Positions 41,716 to 50,675 of a DNA stretch of 64,000 bases are shown one piece after another. The notes under the pieces are model-generated. The model did no database searches. It had not been told where the DNA came from and was given only the letters and a program-made list of their open reading frames with translations. Source of the DNA: Actinopolyspora lacussalsi subsp. righensis (GTDB lineage: Bacteria > Actinomycetota > Actinomycetes > Mycobacteriales > Pseudonocardiaceae). The translations under genes were made by a program, and so were the position numbers. The number at the start of each line of letters is the position of its first letter. Position 1 is the stretch's first letter. The stretch covers positions 310,001 through 374,000 of the forward strand of contig NZ_FPAT01000004.1 of NCBI RefSeq assembly GCF_900116555.1, read 5' to 3'.

Positions 41716-42017
41716 TCGTGAGCAGTGGATGCGGAGCACCGGATCAGTCGACCGCGGGCGCGGACACCGGTGACCAGACCGTCGTGGCGGGCAAGGTGCG
41801 TTCCGGTGGTCAGCCGGTGGGCGGTGCCTTCGTCCGACTGTTGAACCCGGCGGGCGAGTTCACCGCCGAGGTCGTCTCCGCCGAGAGCGGTGACTTCCGG
41901 TTCTACGCGGCAGAGGGAACCTGGACCGTCCGTGCGCTGCACCGCGACGGCAGCGGCGAATCCGAGGTGGCCGCGAACGGGCCGGGGCTGCACGAGGTGG
42001 AGATCGCCGTGGCGTGA
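41712..42017 (+). CDS. sseC: DUF1416 protein SseC
   Basis: A 101-residue protein that follows cysA2 with an ATGA overlap. The domain looks like a small Ig/transthyretin-like beta sandwich (VAGKVRSGGQPVGGAFVRLLNPAGEFTAEVV...GDFRFYAAEGTWTVRALHRDGSG), which is the DUF1416 pattern. An N-terminal Cys (SSGCGAP) is conserved in the family. SseC proteins always accompany CysA2-type sulfurtransferases and are presumed to partner them. A strong hairpin terminator lies 12 bp after the stop. Confidence 0.9.
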   Translation: MIVSSGCGAPDQSTAGADTGDQTVVAGKVRSGGQPVGGAFVRLLNPAGEFTAEVVSAESGDFRFYAAEGTWTVRALHRDGSGESEVAANGPGLHEVEIAVA

Positions 42018-42028
42018 CGCCGGAGGTC

Positions 42029-42055
42029 GGTGTCGGCGCTCCGCGCGCCGACACC
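42029..42055. terminator. Bidirectional hairpin between sseC and the methyltransferase
   Basis: GGTGTCGGCGC and GCGCCGACACC form a perfect 11-bp stem with a TCCGC loop, midway between two convergent genes. Confidence 0.78.
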
Positions 42056-42071
42056 ACCCCCGAGCTCGGTC

Positions 42072-42821
42072 TCACTCCCCGACGTCGCGGGAACGCAGCA
42101 GGGCGAACGCCCGCTCATCGCGGTCCTGTGCCGCCGGATCGGAGTCCGTGGTGTTGCCGACGGTGGTGAAGTCGAGCACTTCCCACCCCGTGCGGTCGAA
42201 CAACCTGCGCAGCCCGGCCTCCGAGAAGATCCAGAAATTCGTGGCGTCGTTGTTCGCCTCGGTCGGGTGGAGCAGATAGGCCACCGGCTGCTCGGCGAAC
42301 CGGGTGCCGTGGTCCGGGCTCAGTTGCGCGATCCGGGTGGAGACGAAGCAGAGTTCGCTGTGCCGGGCCAACGTCTCCAACACGTAGAACGGGTTCTTCA
42401 GGTGGTACAGCAGACCGAGGAACAACACGGCGCGGTAGTGCTCGGCCGGTAGCCGGAACTGGCTGTCCAGATCCACGTCGTGGATGCCCGCCTCGGAGCC
42501 CAGCCGCTCGGCGAGCAGCCGTGCGCCACGCAGTCCGTTGTAGTTGGGAGCCGAGGTATCGACCACGTCCAGTCGGCATCCCAGCTGGGATTCCAGGAAG
42601 AAGCCCAGATCACCGTCGGCGGCGCCGATATCGGCGATCCGCTGCCCCGCCAACCGGTCGAACACGGCCCGGTTGCCCCCGGACAACAACCCGTCCAGAT
42701 GAAGCATGTTGGCGATGGTGTCGAAGGGGTACCAGGGGAACTCCGGATCGATCTCGGACTTGCGCCCGAGTAGCCACTCCCGGTAGTTCATCGCCTTGTC
42801 CCGCAGCGTCGCGAACTCCAT
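42072..42821 (-). CDS. SAM-dependent methyltransferase
   Basis: A 249-residue class I methyltransferase. The SAM motif I is RIADIGAADGDLGFFLE, with LDVVDTSAPNYNGLRG as the following acidic strand; motif IV is RAVLFLGLLYHLKNPFYVLETL. The YHLKNPFYVLE pattern resembles the CmoB-like and DUF1698 group, which modify tRNA wobble uridine, but glycan methyltransferases are similar, so the substrate is open. ATG at 42821 has GAGGAG upstream; the longer frame adds 48 unlikely residues. It is convergent with sseC and divergent from a small membrane protein gene. Confidence 0.82.
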   Translation of the reverse strand: MEFATLRDKAMNYREWLLGRKSEIDPEFPWYPFDTIANMLHLDGLLSGGNRAVFDRLAGQRIADIGAADGDLGFFLESQLGCRLDVVDTSAPNYNGLRGARLLAERLGSEAGIHDVDLDSQFRLPAEHYRAVLFLGLLYHLKNPFYVLETLARHSELCFVSTRIAQLSPDHGTRFAEQPVAYLLHPTEANNDATNFWIFSEAGLRRLFDRTGWEVLDFTTVGNTTDSDPAAQDRDERAFALLRSRDVGE

Positions 42822-42954
42822 GTGATACCCGTCTCCTCGGCGCCGGCCCCAGACCCGCTGAGCACCGAAACGCGGCTTGGCAACCCTCTGGTCCGAGCAG
42901 ATCATGCCTGAGACCACATCCCACTCGAGCCGGGTGGTGGTTATGCTTACGGCC

Positions 42955-43065
42955 GTGACACTCATCGACTTCCTGCACTACGGCCTGGTCACTCTGGTGG
43001 GGATCGCCGCCCTGGCGACGGTCTGGTTCGCCTTCTACGTGGTGTATCGCCTGCACAGCGACTGA
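42955..43065 (+). CDS. 36-residue single-helix membrane protein
   Basis: A very short protein starting at GTG 42955 (an ATG four codons earlier is possible): IDFLHYGLVTLVGIAALA then TVWFAFYVVYRLHSD. It is one hydrophobic helix ending in aromatic residues and a short charged tail. It looks conserved-protein-like rather than random, and sits right before the nitrobindin-type gene on the same strand. Function unknown. Confidence 0.6.
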   Translation: MTLIDFLHYGLVTLVGIAALATVWFAFYVVYRLHSD

Positions 43066-43131
43066 TCCACCCAGCACTGGACGGGGGAGCGGCGACGAAC
43101 GCGGCGAGCCTTCGAGGTAACCTCGAAGGCG

Positions 43132-43806
43132 ATGTCTGCCACGCCCAACCAGCCGTCCGAACAGTCCGACCCGTCCAACGGTCAACCGCAGCCCGGCAGC
43201 GGTGACGCGGCGGTGCGCGCCCAGGCCGAGCGCGCGGAGAAGACCCGCGGGCGCAACATTCCCGAGTTCGACGACCTGCCGGGAATCGGGGACACCGCGA
43301 ACCTGCGCATGGGCCCGGAGCTCAACGGCGCCTGCCTGGGGCTGCTGCCGCTGGTCGGTGTCTGGCGGGGCGAGGGCGAGGCCAACCACCCCACGCTGGA
43401 CGAGAAGTACCGCTTCCTGCAGCAGGTGACCTTCGCCCACGACGGCAGGCCGTTCCTGTACTACGAGAGCCGCGCCTGGAAGCTGGACGGCGAGGGCGGC
43501 GAGATCGTGGAGCCCGCCTTCCGCGAGCTGGGCTGGTGGCGGCCGCAGCCCGACGACAGCATCGAGCTGCTGCTGGTGCACTCCTCCGGCATCGCGGAGA
43601 TGTTCTTCGGCAACCCCCTCAACCAGACCAGCTGGCAGTTGTCCACCGACGCGGTGCTGCGCACCCCGACCTCGGAGGACGTGACCGCCACGACCAGGCT
43701 GTACGGCGTGGTGGACGGCTCGCTGGCCTACGTCGAGGAACGCGCCACCTCGGAGCACGAGCTGCAGCCCCGCCTCTCCGCCAAGCTGGAACGCGTGGTC
43801 GGCTGA
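43132..43806 (+). CDS. Nitrobindin-family heme protein
   Basis: A 224-residue protein. After a 50-residue disordered, acidic/Pro tail, residues 65-224 are a ten-strand beta barrel of the nitrobindin (DUF1794, FABP-like) family. The signature GVWRGEGEANHPT is visible, as are YYESRAWKLDGEGG and the LVHSSGIAEMFFG strand. Bacterial members bind heme and isomerise peroxynitrite or bind NO; the proximal His is expected in the C-terminal half. It matches the position of Rv0813c in Mycobacterium. The block of conserved genes is interrupted right after this gene. Confidence 0.88.
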   Translation: MSATPNQPSEQSDPSNGQPQPGSGDAAVRAQAERAEKTRGRNIPEFDDLPGIGDTANLRMGPELNGACLGLLPLVGVWRGEGEANHPTLDEKYRFLQQVTFAHDGRPFLYYESRAWKLDGEGGEIVEPAFRELGWWRPQPDDSIELLLVHSSGIAEMFFGNPLNQTSWQLSTDAVLRTPTSEDVTATTRLYGVVDGSLAYVEERATSEHELQPRLSAKLERVVG

Positions 43807-44283
43807 CCTCAATCCTCGGGGCGTGTGGTGAGAACGCGGCGAACAACTCAGCCGGCTCCGTTCGGACTCGGTGTGACACGTTCGGCTCGGCGCTCGTTGC
43901 CGCTCTCCGGCGCGGCGAGTGCCGAGCCGACTCGCACGGGGTGAAGTCCGGACACCCACAGCCGGGAGCCCACCCCGGAGACAGCCAAAAGACAAGGGGA
44001 CTCTGACACCCGTTCGGTCCCGGAGTTCGCCATGAGCAGTTCGTTCGTGTGTTGTTCGGGCTACCCCGGCTCGGACGTAGTACACGACACGAAGCAGCCA
44101 GGATATGGTGCACGGTCGTGACTACCGGACTACTGTCGCATCGCGCTGTTCACGAGCCCACATGATCCCGGCGTGTGTGGCGGCCAAAGCGCCGGGCCAG
44201 GCCGGTTTCATCGGTCCGGCCCGGGCCATCGGTTCCCGATGGGACCAACCAGGTCTCAGTCCGAGCGACGAGCGCGGGGGATC
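43807..44283. other. 476-bp gap at the left edge of an accessory insertion
   Basis: No gene with a recognisable domain. It separates the core nitrobindin gene from the AT-richer wall-hydrolase cluster. Short open frames here are Arg/Ser-rich. Confidence 0.45.
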
Positions 44284-44925
44284 TCAGTCAGTGCCGGCTC
44301 CACGGCACGGTGCCTCGTTCCACCGACGGAGCTTGTCGGCGACCTTCCGCAGCCGGCCATCACCAGGTCCGACCTCGATCTGGAAATGCCCCTGTTTGGG
44401 CATTCTCTCGTCGCCGCCCCACCGCAGGACACCTTCGCAGTCGTTAAGGATCTCGCGCACAGTGGCCACCTGCGCGGGGAACAATCCGTCACCTGCCCCT
44501 ACCGGGAACTGGTCGGGCTGAATGGCTAGAGCGGTGCCGGACAAGTAGTTGCTCTCGTACGACGCGGCCACCTTCCGGGAGGTGGTGTGCCCGACGACGT
44601 CATCGGGATCCAGCTCCTCAACCTCGTAGTGAAAACGACGCGCTGCGTGCAACAGCACCACGGCCGCATCTCCCGAGAGCAGAGCCACTGAGGCATCACT
44701 GCCCTCGATCGTGTGAGTGGGCACCGACCGGGCCCGCATCGTGCCACCGAGTACGGGCCAACCATTCGCACTCCGCCCGCTGTTCCACACGCCGGGCTCG
44801 GTAACAGCGGCGTGAGCCGAGGGAGTCAGCCCACTCGCCCACAGAACCGCGCCGCCGACCAAACCGGTGCCCGAAGCCAGCAGGCTCCGCCGGGATAACG
44901 AGGGGTCGGATACGTGATCATTCAT
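44284..44925 (-). CDS. Tat-exported M15-type peptidase
   Basis: A 213-residue exported protein. The twin-arginine signal is SRRSLLASGTGLVGGAVLWASG with a cleavage site after SAHA. The mature part resembles the M15/VanY-like domain used by many wall endopeptidases: ASYESNYLSGTALAIQPDQFPVG (the S-x-H-x-x-G-x-A-x-D region, in which the expected His and Asp are N and I here) and WGGDERMPKQGHFQIEV (the late H-x-x-x metal ligand is retained). Loss of two metal ligands suggests a binding protein or degenerate enzyme. Its ATG overlaps the upstream gene's stop (ATGA). Confidence 0.72.
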   Translation of the reverse strand: MNDHVSDPSLSRRSLLASGTGLVGGAVLWASGLTPSAHAAVTEPGVWNSGRSANGWPVLGGTMRARSVPTHTIEGSDASVALLSGDAAVVLLHAARRFHYEVEELDPDDVVGHTTSRKVAASYESNYLSGTALAIQPDQFPVGAGDGLFPAQVATVREILNDCEGVLRWGGDERMPKQGHFQIEVGPGDGRLRKVADKLRRWNEAPCRGAGTD

Positions 44926-45362
44926 GAGTGTCCTCTTTCTGCGACAGATTTCGACGGTTTTCTCCGAGCGAGATATAGGGCCACCACCGCGCAAACGACC
45001 GCTCCGGCCAAGAAAGCGTACAGCAGCGGGGCTACGTAGCTCGGAACCAGATCGGAAGTGTTTCCATTCGCCCACACACATTCGGCGCTCGGTGGGAAGG
45101 TTCCATAATCGATCCGTTCGAAACCACCCCCGCGAGGCCCTTCCCGCGGGAGAGATAAGCATACTTCACCCGCGTCGGGAACAGTGATCGCTCGTAGACC
45201 CCCCCAGACGTAGTCCAGAAACGCGAGAAACAGAAAAATTATAGCGGCGCACGACCAGACCCCGACAGGGTTTCTCTGATCGATAGAGGTCAGCAATTTT
45301 ATCACCGAAGCGAGCAGCCCGAACACGAGCAGCGGCAACAGAAGAAAGAGCAGGAAAACCAT
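44922..45362 (-). CDS. Hypothetical membrane protein
   Basis: A 146-residue protein with three hydrophobic helices: residues 1-25, about 35-55 and 105-130, the last followed by a basic tail (LARRKPSKS). Between helices 2 and 3 lies an outer loop of 50 residues with two Cys (EVCLSLPREG and AECVWANG), which could form a disulfide. No family recognised. Its stop overlaps the start of the M15-type gene, so both are made together; topology fits a membrane partner or a holin-like protein, but this is not shown. Confidence 0.65.
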   Translation of the reverse strand: MVFLLFLLLPLLVFGLLASVIKLLTSIDQRNPVGVWSCAAIIFLFLAFLDYVWGGLRAITVPDAGEVCLSLPREGPRGGGFERIDYGTFPPSAECVWANGNTSDLVPSYVAPLLYAFLAGAVVCAVVALYLARRKPSKSVAERGHS

Positions 45363-45398
45363 GCCTGTATTCTACATTGTCTCGCATCTTGGGCGTTG

Positions 45399-47735
45399 CT
45401 ACCGCGCATCCTCCTTCCCGACTATCTGCTGAATAGTGTCAGCATACCCCTCAAAGAAGGGGTTCAATTTATACGGTGGCATATCCCTGGGAATCATAAC
45501 TTCCCATCCTCCGGATTTCTGGTAAGCCGCGAACCTCAACTGCTCCAGAGTGACGCCCACCTCTCTGACAAGCATGTTGGTGGCACTTTGTACCACACCT
45601 TCGACGCTTCCGCCGTACCGTTCTTCGTAGAACCGCTTGAACCTGCTGAGGTGTCCGTTTCCTCCGAGCTGATCTTGGATTGCCTTGACGACGCTCGTCC
45701 CACCTCTTACAGTCATTCCCACATGGTAACCATCGACGTCCTCGATTAGGTCACCAAAAGAGAACGAAGAAGTGGTATTGATCTTCGCGAGACGATCCAT
45801 GCAGAACTTGTATCCGGAGGCGTATTCTTCGATGTTGGAGTACCATTCTCCGTACAAGGTACACAGGTCGCCACCCCAACCACCGAAGTCACCTTCGTTG
45901 GCTGCGTCCTCCCCTCCTACTCCCTTCAGGTAGACCGCATTGGCGGTGGCACCGAAGTGGTCGACGTTTACGGTCACGCCATAGGATGGGTCGGCGAACT
46001 GTTTCACCTTTCGGGGTCCATTATTTTCGACGTAGTCTATCCACGCCTCGTCGACATTCCCAATCAGTAGTTTCCAGCCACTTGCTACCCCATTGTACTT
46101 CGGATAACGGAGGTACTCCATGACGCGAAGATCAGGGTCGTCGCTTCCGTAGGAAACAGCGGTGTCGTAAAGATCCTGAATATATTGGAGGAATGCGTCG
46201 ACCGGGGAACTCTTCTCGCCGACAGAGCCTACTCCTGGGTCAGTTCCCGGGCGGTGGATGTTCTTGTCAATATTTATTTCACCGCTACCTGAACCGATCG
46301 TGAGGGTCTGGATCTGATTGAAGCTCCAGTTCGCGGGCAACGGGAAACCGAGATTGCCGGAGAAACCGTACGACATACCTGACACGAAAGAATAGCGCGC
46401 GTATGCCTCATCAGAGATACGTGAGCACACATTGCGGGAGCCGTACACCCCCGCGAGGTATTTCTTGCCGTTGGAGGACAGCGCAGCTTGCACACCGAAG
46501 AAATACGGTCGGATGTACTGGTCGATCTGAGCGTCGGTGGCGTCGTAGTCCACGGCGAAATAGAGGACAGTACCGCGGTTGAACCCGTAGTGTTCGGCCC
46601 TCTCGTGAGCCTTCAACCCATGCTGGTAACCCCGGCTGTACGTGAAGTAGGTTACTTCACTACCGTAGTATTGCGAGATCGGGAAGACACGCAGCCCACC
46701 ATCGAAGATGTTTTGCAGCTCACCGGGCTGGATCTCCTTGTTGTGCCTGCCGTCCTCTGGTTCGTCAAGATACCGGCCGATCACTCGGTATCCGGCATCG
46801 TACAGTGCCTGAGCACGAGCAGGAGTAATGGTGGTAACGCAGTCGGCGGCCGTACCGTCCCGGTCCGGATTTCCGCACGATACCAGCAACTGGCACCAGG
46901 TATTGTAGTCGCCTACGCCGTTGACATCGAGTACTGAGAATCCCTGAAAGACCCGTACGTACTCAGTCAGAGCAGCATCGAAGGTCTCCTTGAACGTAGT
47001 GGACGCATTACCGTCACCGTCGTCGACGGTGCCGTTGAACACGCAAGCCGCACTGAACAACTGTACGAATACTCCCGAGTCTCCTTCGGCTACTGGGTGA
47101 GCCCGTAATCCAGCCTTCGTTTTCGGACCGAAATTACCATTCACCAACGACTCAGAGAGACCGAACTCGTACTGCAATCCCTTCATCAATGCCTTCTGCA
47201 CGCCACGAGAATAATGACCGTCACAGGGACTGACAAAAAAGTTCTCCCGATTAATATAACGACCGTTGAGCCATTGCTGGATTTCGCGGATCTTCTTGGA
47301 ACCACCACTGAGCAGCACATAAGCGTCCATGGTCAGTAGAGCTTTGAACACCTTGGGCCGCACCGCTCCGGTTGTTCCGTCAAGTCCGGCGTCGACCTCC
47401 ATCGAGACGATCGCGTTGCGCGTGTTGTTGTGGTATTCCCCGTCGACGGGTCCACCCCAATATCCTTTGCAAAAGCATGCGTGCTGCACAATCTTAACGA
47501 TATTTTTGTTGGGTTCGCCCGGACCGATATTCCCATGCGCTCGCAGGTGACTCAGCGTGGAAGGACCAAAGTTGTCCGACAACGCTGTTATACCTAACTC
47601 GTGCTGCAGAGCACGAGTTAGGGAGTACATCACACTCCAACCTGTTTCACCGTCCTCCGGACATTTCTCATATCCTGAAACATCACCATAAGTTGCGTTG
47701 ACCCACTTCTGTGCAGCAAGAACTTTTTCATCCAT
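45399..47735 (-). CDS. DUF1906 glycoside hydrolase-like protein with peptidoglycan-binding modules
   Basis: A 778-residue, AT-richer gene. Residues 1-260 hold two peptidoglycan-binding-like units (LTRALQHELGITALSDNFGPSTLSHLRAHG, and LMKGLQYEFGLSESLVNGNFGPKTKAGLRAH). Residues 300-500 match the DUF1906 (Rv2525c-like) TIM-barrel: ITPARAQALYDAGYRVIGRYLDEPEDG, VFPISQYYGS, AVDYDATDAQI and YLAGVYGSRNVC. The last 270 residues are a domain I do not recognise (WGGDLCTLYGEWYSN). There is no signal peptide, so export must be by other means. It should bind or cut wall glycans, like a lysin. Confidence 0.8.
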   Translation of the reverse strand: MDEKVLAAQKWVNATYGDVSGYEKCPEDGETGWSVMYSLTRALQHELGITALSDNFGPSTLSHLRAHGNIGPGEPNKNIVKIVQHACFCKGYWGGPVDGEYHNNTRNAIVSMEVDAGLDGTTGAVRPKVFKALLTMDAYVLLSGGSKKIREIQQWLNGRYINRENFFVSPCDGHYSRGVQKALMKGLQYEFGLSESLVNGNFGPKTKAGLRAHPVAEGDSGVFVQLFSAACVFNGTVDDGDGNASTTFKETFDAALTEYVRVFQGFSVLDVNGVGDYNTWCQLLVSCGNPDRDGTAADCVTTITPARAQALYDAGYRVIGRYLDEPEDGRHNKEIQPGELQNIFDGGLRVFPISQYYGSEVTYFTYSRGYQHGLKAHERAEHYGFNRGTVLYFAVDYDATDAQIDQYIRPYFFGVQAALSSNGKKYLAGVYGSRNVCSRISDEAYARYSFVSGMSYGFSGNLGFPLPANWSFNQIQTLTIGSGSGEINIDKNIHRPGTDPGVGSVGEKSSPVDAFLQYIQDLYDTAVSYGSDDPDLRVMEYLRYPKYNGVASGWKLLIGNVDEAWIDYVENNGPRKVKQFADPSYGVTVNVDHFGATANAVYLKGVGGEDAANEGDFGGWGGDLCTLYGEWYSNIEEYASGYKFCMDRLAKINTTSSFSFGDLIEDVDGYHVGMTVRGGTSVVKAIQDQLGGNGHLSRFKRFYEERYGGSVEGVVQSATNMLVREVGVTLEQLRFAAYQKSGGWEVMIPRDMPPYKLNPFFEGYADTIQQIVGKEDAR

Positions 47736-47864
47736 CGGTAGCCACTCTAAAATCGACAGGTTGAGCATCAGTAAATTTCACAAGTTTCACTGCATTCTAC
47801 TAAAACAAATCGACCATGAACCCCTTAGAACATTGGTTATCTTGCCTGGGCATAATCTTGGTCT

Positions 47865-48350
47865 ATGGCCGCGTCGTGGTTTTTATCGGACGAGTTGTGG
47901 ACCCGGATTGAGCTGTTACTGCCGGTTCGTCCGGTCGGTAGGACGACTCCGAGGCCATTGCCGGAGCAGCAGAGTTATCGCAGGGGATCATGTTCGCACT
48001 GTTCACCGACATCGCCTGGGAAGACCTGCCCAAGACCCAGGATTCGACTCGGTGATGAAATACTGCCCCGCCTGTGGTACCGGCAAAAACCCGGGGCTTC
48101 GAACAAGCCCACAAGACATTACTCGCTGAACTCAACGCCGCTGGCGAGATAGACTGCTCACGGGCGTGTGCAGATACTTCCAACATCTGCGCACCAGAAG
48201 GGGCCACGAACGATCCGAGCCCCATCGATTGGTCCCAGACCGACTCGAAAACCATCTGATCCGTGGCGGTGGTTTGTCGCTGAGCGGCGGCAACCGCAAA
48301 GACATCACCCAACTCCTCCTGTCGAGACGGTACCGCTCGTAGACTGGAAC
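47865..48350 (+). pseudogene. Decayed IS5-type transposase, copy A
   Basis: Pieces in different frames align to one IS5-family transposase: SDELWTRIELLLPVRPVG, then LFTDIAWEDLPK, then FEQAHKTLLAELNAAGEIDCSRACADTSNI, then LSGGNRKDITQLL. Several frameshifts and stops break it. A 171-bp part is repeated exactly at 48705. It lies beside the wall-hydrolase cluster and probably marks past insertion events. Confidence 0.8.
47929..48099. repeat. 171-bp exact direct repeat (second copy 48705-48875)
   Basis: The two copies are identical over 171 bp and 776 bp apart, although the flanking transposase sequences have diverged. This suggests recent duplication or gene conversion between two decayed IS copies. 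Confidence 0.85.
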
Positions 48351-48644
48351 CAACTTCCCACTAATTTTTCAGAATAAAGTTCTTTTGATTAAAATTTCGA
48401 AGCAAAAACGATCATCACAAAATCCCCTCCCGATGTCAACTATGACCTATCTCATTCCTAAACTTAACTCTCTAGGTTGCTCAGTATTTCTGTTTTTGCT
48501 ATTAAGGACAAATTTAGACTTTCCGGGGGATCCAGTGCCGCCGTACAGGCTATTGCGATTCCTCAAAAGGAAACAATTCATTGCAATTTGAATATAGAGC
48601 GCTTATCAGGTTAGCGATCTTTGCCTGAGATAATCTTGGTGTGG

Positions 48645-48935
48645 CTGTGACGTAGGGTGTATCAGACGAGTTGTGAGAGCGGATCGAGTCGGTTTTGTCG
48701 GTGTGTCCGGTCGGTAGGACGACTCCGAGGCCATTGCCGGAGCAGCAGAGTTATCGCAGGGGATCATGTTCGCACTGTTCACCGACATCGCCTGGGAAGA
48801 CCTGCCCAAGACCCAGGATTCGACTCGGTGATGAAATACTGCCCCGCCTGTGGTACCGGCAAAAACCCGGGGCTTTGCCAGTTGGCATCAGGAAATGCTT
48901 GCCGAACTCAGTGCGGCTTGGATGCTGGGGGCGGT
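48645..48935 (+). pseudogene. Decayed IS5-type transposase, copy B
   Basis: A second, shorter remnant of the same family as copy A, with the same internal frameshifts. After the shared 171 bp it reads ASWHQEMLAELSAA, which aligns to the WHQ...LLAELNAA region with a deletion. It then joins the 3' part of another transposase on the opposite strand. Confidence 0.72.
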
Positions 48936-48939
48936 TTTT

Positions 48940-49680
48940 CTGGGGCTGGCGATGAGGTGTTCCGAGACGCGTCATCGCTGTGTGATTAGGACGAAGCCGC
49001 GTTCGTCCAGGCCGCGGAGTCCACGGATCAGGGCGTTGTATGCGCGGTTGTCGGCGTCGAGGATCTGGGTGCCGGGTGGTTGTTTGATGGGGGTGTGCAC
49101 GCCGATACCGGTGCCGTCGTAGCCACCATCGGCCAGGCTCGGAGGCCCGTGAGCTGCTGCTGCCTACAGCGCGGGCAGCACGTGTTCGTGGGCTGCGGTC
49201 AGGTCATGGGGCGAGCCGGGTTCCTCGTCGGAGAGAGCCATAGTGGGAATCCGTTGGGCGCCGACAGGACCTGGATCGTGCCACCGTGCTCGCCGGTCTT
49301 GCCGGAGTAGCACAGGTCGATGGTTTTCCCTGAACACTGCTGGTTTTCTCGGCAAGACGGTCGGTGGTGACCACCGTGTCGTCGAGAACGACGGAGGCAT
49401 GGACGTCCTCGTGGGCCTGCCGCAGCGCCTGATGAAGATCCGGTGAGTGGTCAGCGAGCACGGTGATGATCTCATCGACATACCGATACGCCGTGGCCCG
49501 CGAGACCTGGCGATCACGATCCGCCTTGCCCGGATCGGTGTGGTCGCGAAACCATCGCACTCCCAGCCCAGCCTGCCAAAGGCAGGTCAGCACCCGCGTG
49601 TCGGCACGGGTACCGCAAGGCCGAGTAAGTTCTGCGTCCGGAGGTCGGTGACGCGGTGTGGGGCGACCGAGGGCGGGAAC
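48940..49680 (-). pseudogene. Decayed ISL2-like IS5-family transposase
   Basis: On the minus strand the fragments LGVRWFRDHTD, VSRATAYRYVDEIITVLADHSPDLHQALRQAH, VVTTDRLAEKT, EPGSPHDLTAAHEHVLPAL and LDADNRAYNALIRGLRGLDERGFVLI read in consecutive but shifting frames. They match the DDE transposase of ISL2-type elements. Multiple frameshifts make it inactive. The N-terminal end lies just 3' of pabC, so the insertion border is at about 49690. Confidence 0.78.
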
Positions 49681-49693
49681 CGGTCCTGATCCG

Positions 49694-50542
49694 TCAGTAC
49701 TGCGACTCGTAGAGCTTGCAGATCCGCTCGTGCAATCCCGGGTCGGTGGCCACGGGCGTGCCTTCCACGGTGTGCACCTGGGTGATCTTGCGGATGCTCG
49801 ACGCCAGCCAGACACCGTCGGCCCGCCACAACCGCTCGGCGGTGATCGGCTCCACGGCGGTCGACCAGCCGGCCTCCTCGGCGGCCCGGAACAACGCACC
49901 CTGGGTGGTGCCCCGCAGGATGCCGGAACTCGGCGGTGGGGTCGCCAGCCTGCCGCCCTCCGCCAGCACCACGTTGGAGGTGGGCCCCTCCAGCAGCGAA
50001 CCGTCGGTCGCCGTGAACACGACCTCGTCGGCGCCGCGCCGCTCCGCCTCGCGCAGGGCGGCCATGTTGACCGCGTAGGACAACGTCTTCGCCGAGAGCA
50101 GCAGCCAGGGAGCGCGCTCCATCATCCCGGGGTCGATGCCGCGCTCCAGGGTCACCACGGAGATGCCCTCGGCACGCTTGCGCATCAGCTCCGCCGACAG
50201 CGACTGCCCCGAGACGAACGCGGTCGGGGTGCCGTCCCCGCCGTCCAGGCCCCTGGTGCACACGAGTTTGATCGCGCTCTCCGGCTCGCTGTCCCACGGC
50301 CACTCCGCGAGCACCGCCCGCACGGCGCGTCGCCAACTCGCCCGTTCGGGCAGCGGCAGCTCCATCAGCCGGGCGGAACGCTCCAACCGGTCCAGGTGGG
50401 CCTCGATCTCCCGTGGATTACCGTCGACCGCCAGGATCGTCTCGAAGATCCCGTCACCACGCTGCACCCCGAGATCGTCGGAACGCAGCAGCGGGGCCTC
50501 GGGGTCGGCCAGGGTGCCGTCCAGCAGAGCCAGAATGCGCAT
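49694..50542 (-). CDS. pabC: Aminodeoxychorismate lyase
   Basis: A 282-residue PLP enzyme of the fold-type IV (class IV aminotransferase) family. The catalytic Lys is in LLLSAKTLSYAVNMAALREAERRGADEVVF; the phosphate-cup motif is EGPTSNVVLAEGG and SGILRGTTQGALFRAAEEAGW. It probably converts 4-amino-4-deoxychorismate to p-aminobenzoate for folate; a D-amino acid transaminase is an alternative in the family. It matches Rv0812 of Mycobacterium by neighbours (ygfZ-like, purM, purF further on). The conserved block resumes here after the accessory insertion. Confidence 0.88.
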   Translation of the reverse strand: MRILALLDGTLADPEAPLLRSDDLGVQRGDGIFETILAVDGNPREIEAHLDRLERSARLMELPLPERASWRRAVRAVLAEWPWDSEPESAIKLVCTRGLDGGDGTPTAFVSGQSLSAELMRKRAEGISVVTLERGIDPGMMERAPWLLLSAKTLSYAVNMAALREAERRGADEVVFTATDGSLLEGPTSNVVLAEGGRLATPPPSSGILRGTTQGALFRAAEEAGWSTAVEPITAERLWRADGVWLASSIRKITQVHTVEGTPVATDPGLHERICKLYESQY

Positions 50543-50675
50543 ACTCGCAGCCTAGAACCTACGCACCCGGGTGCCCGAGCGGGCCGCGCCGGCTCACCCG
50601 GTCGTACGATCGGAACCGAGAGTCGGCCGAAGCGCTGGAGAACGTTGCGCGGACCGTTACCCGCGGGGAGCTCGG

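Noticed and set aside
45396-45749. 117-codon plus-strand frame inside the DUF1906 gene
   Set aside because: Antisense to the C-terminal part of the large hydrolase, with no family match.
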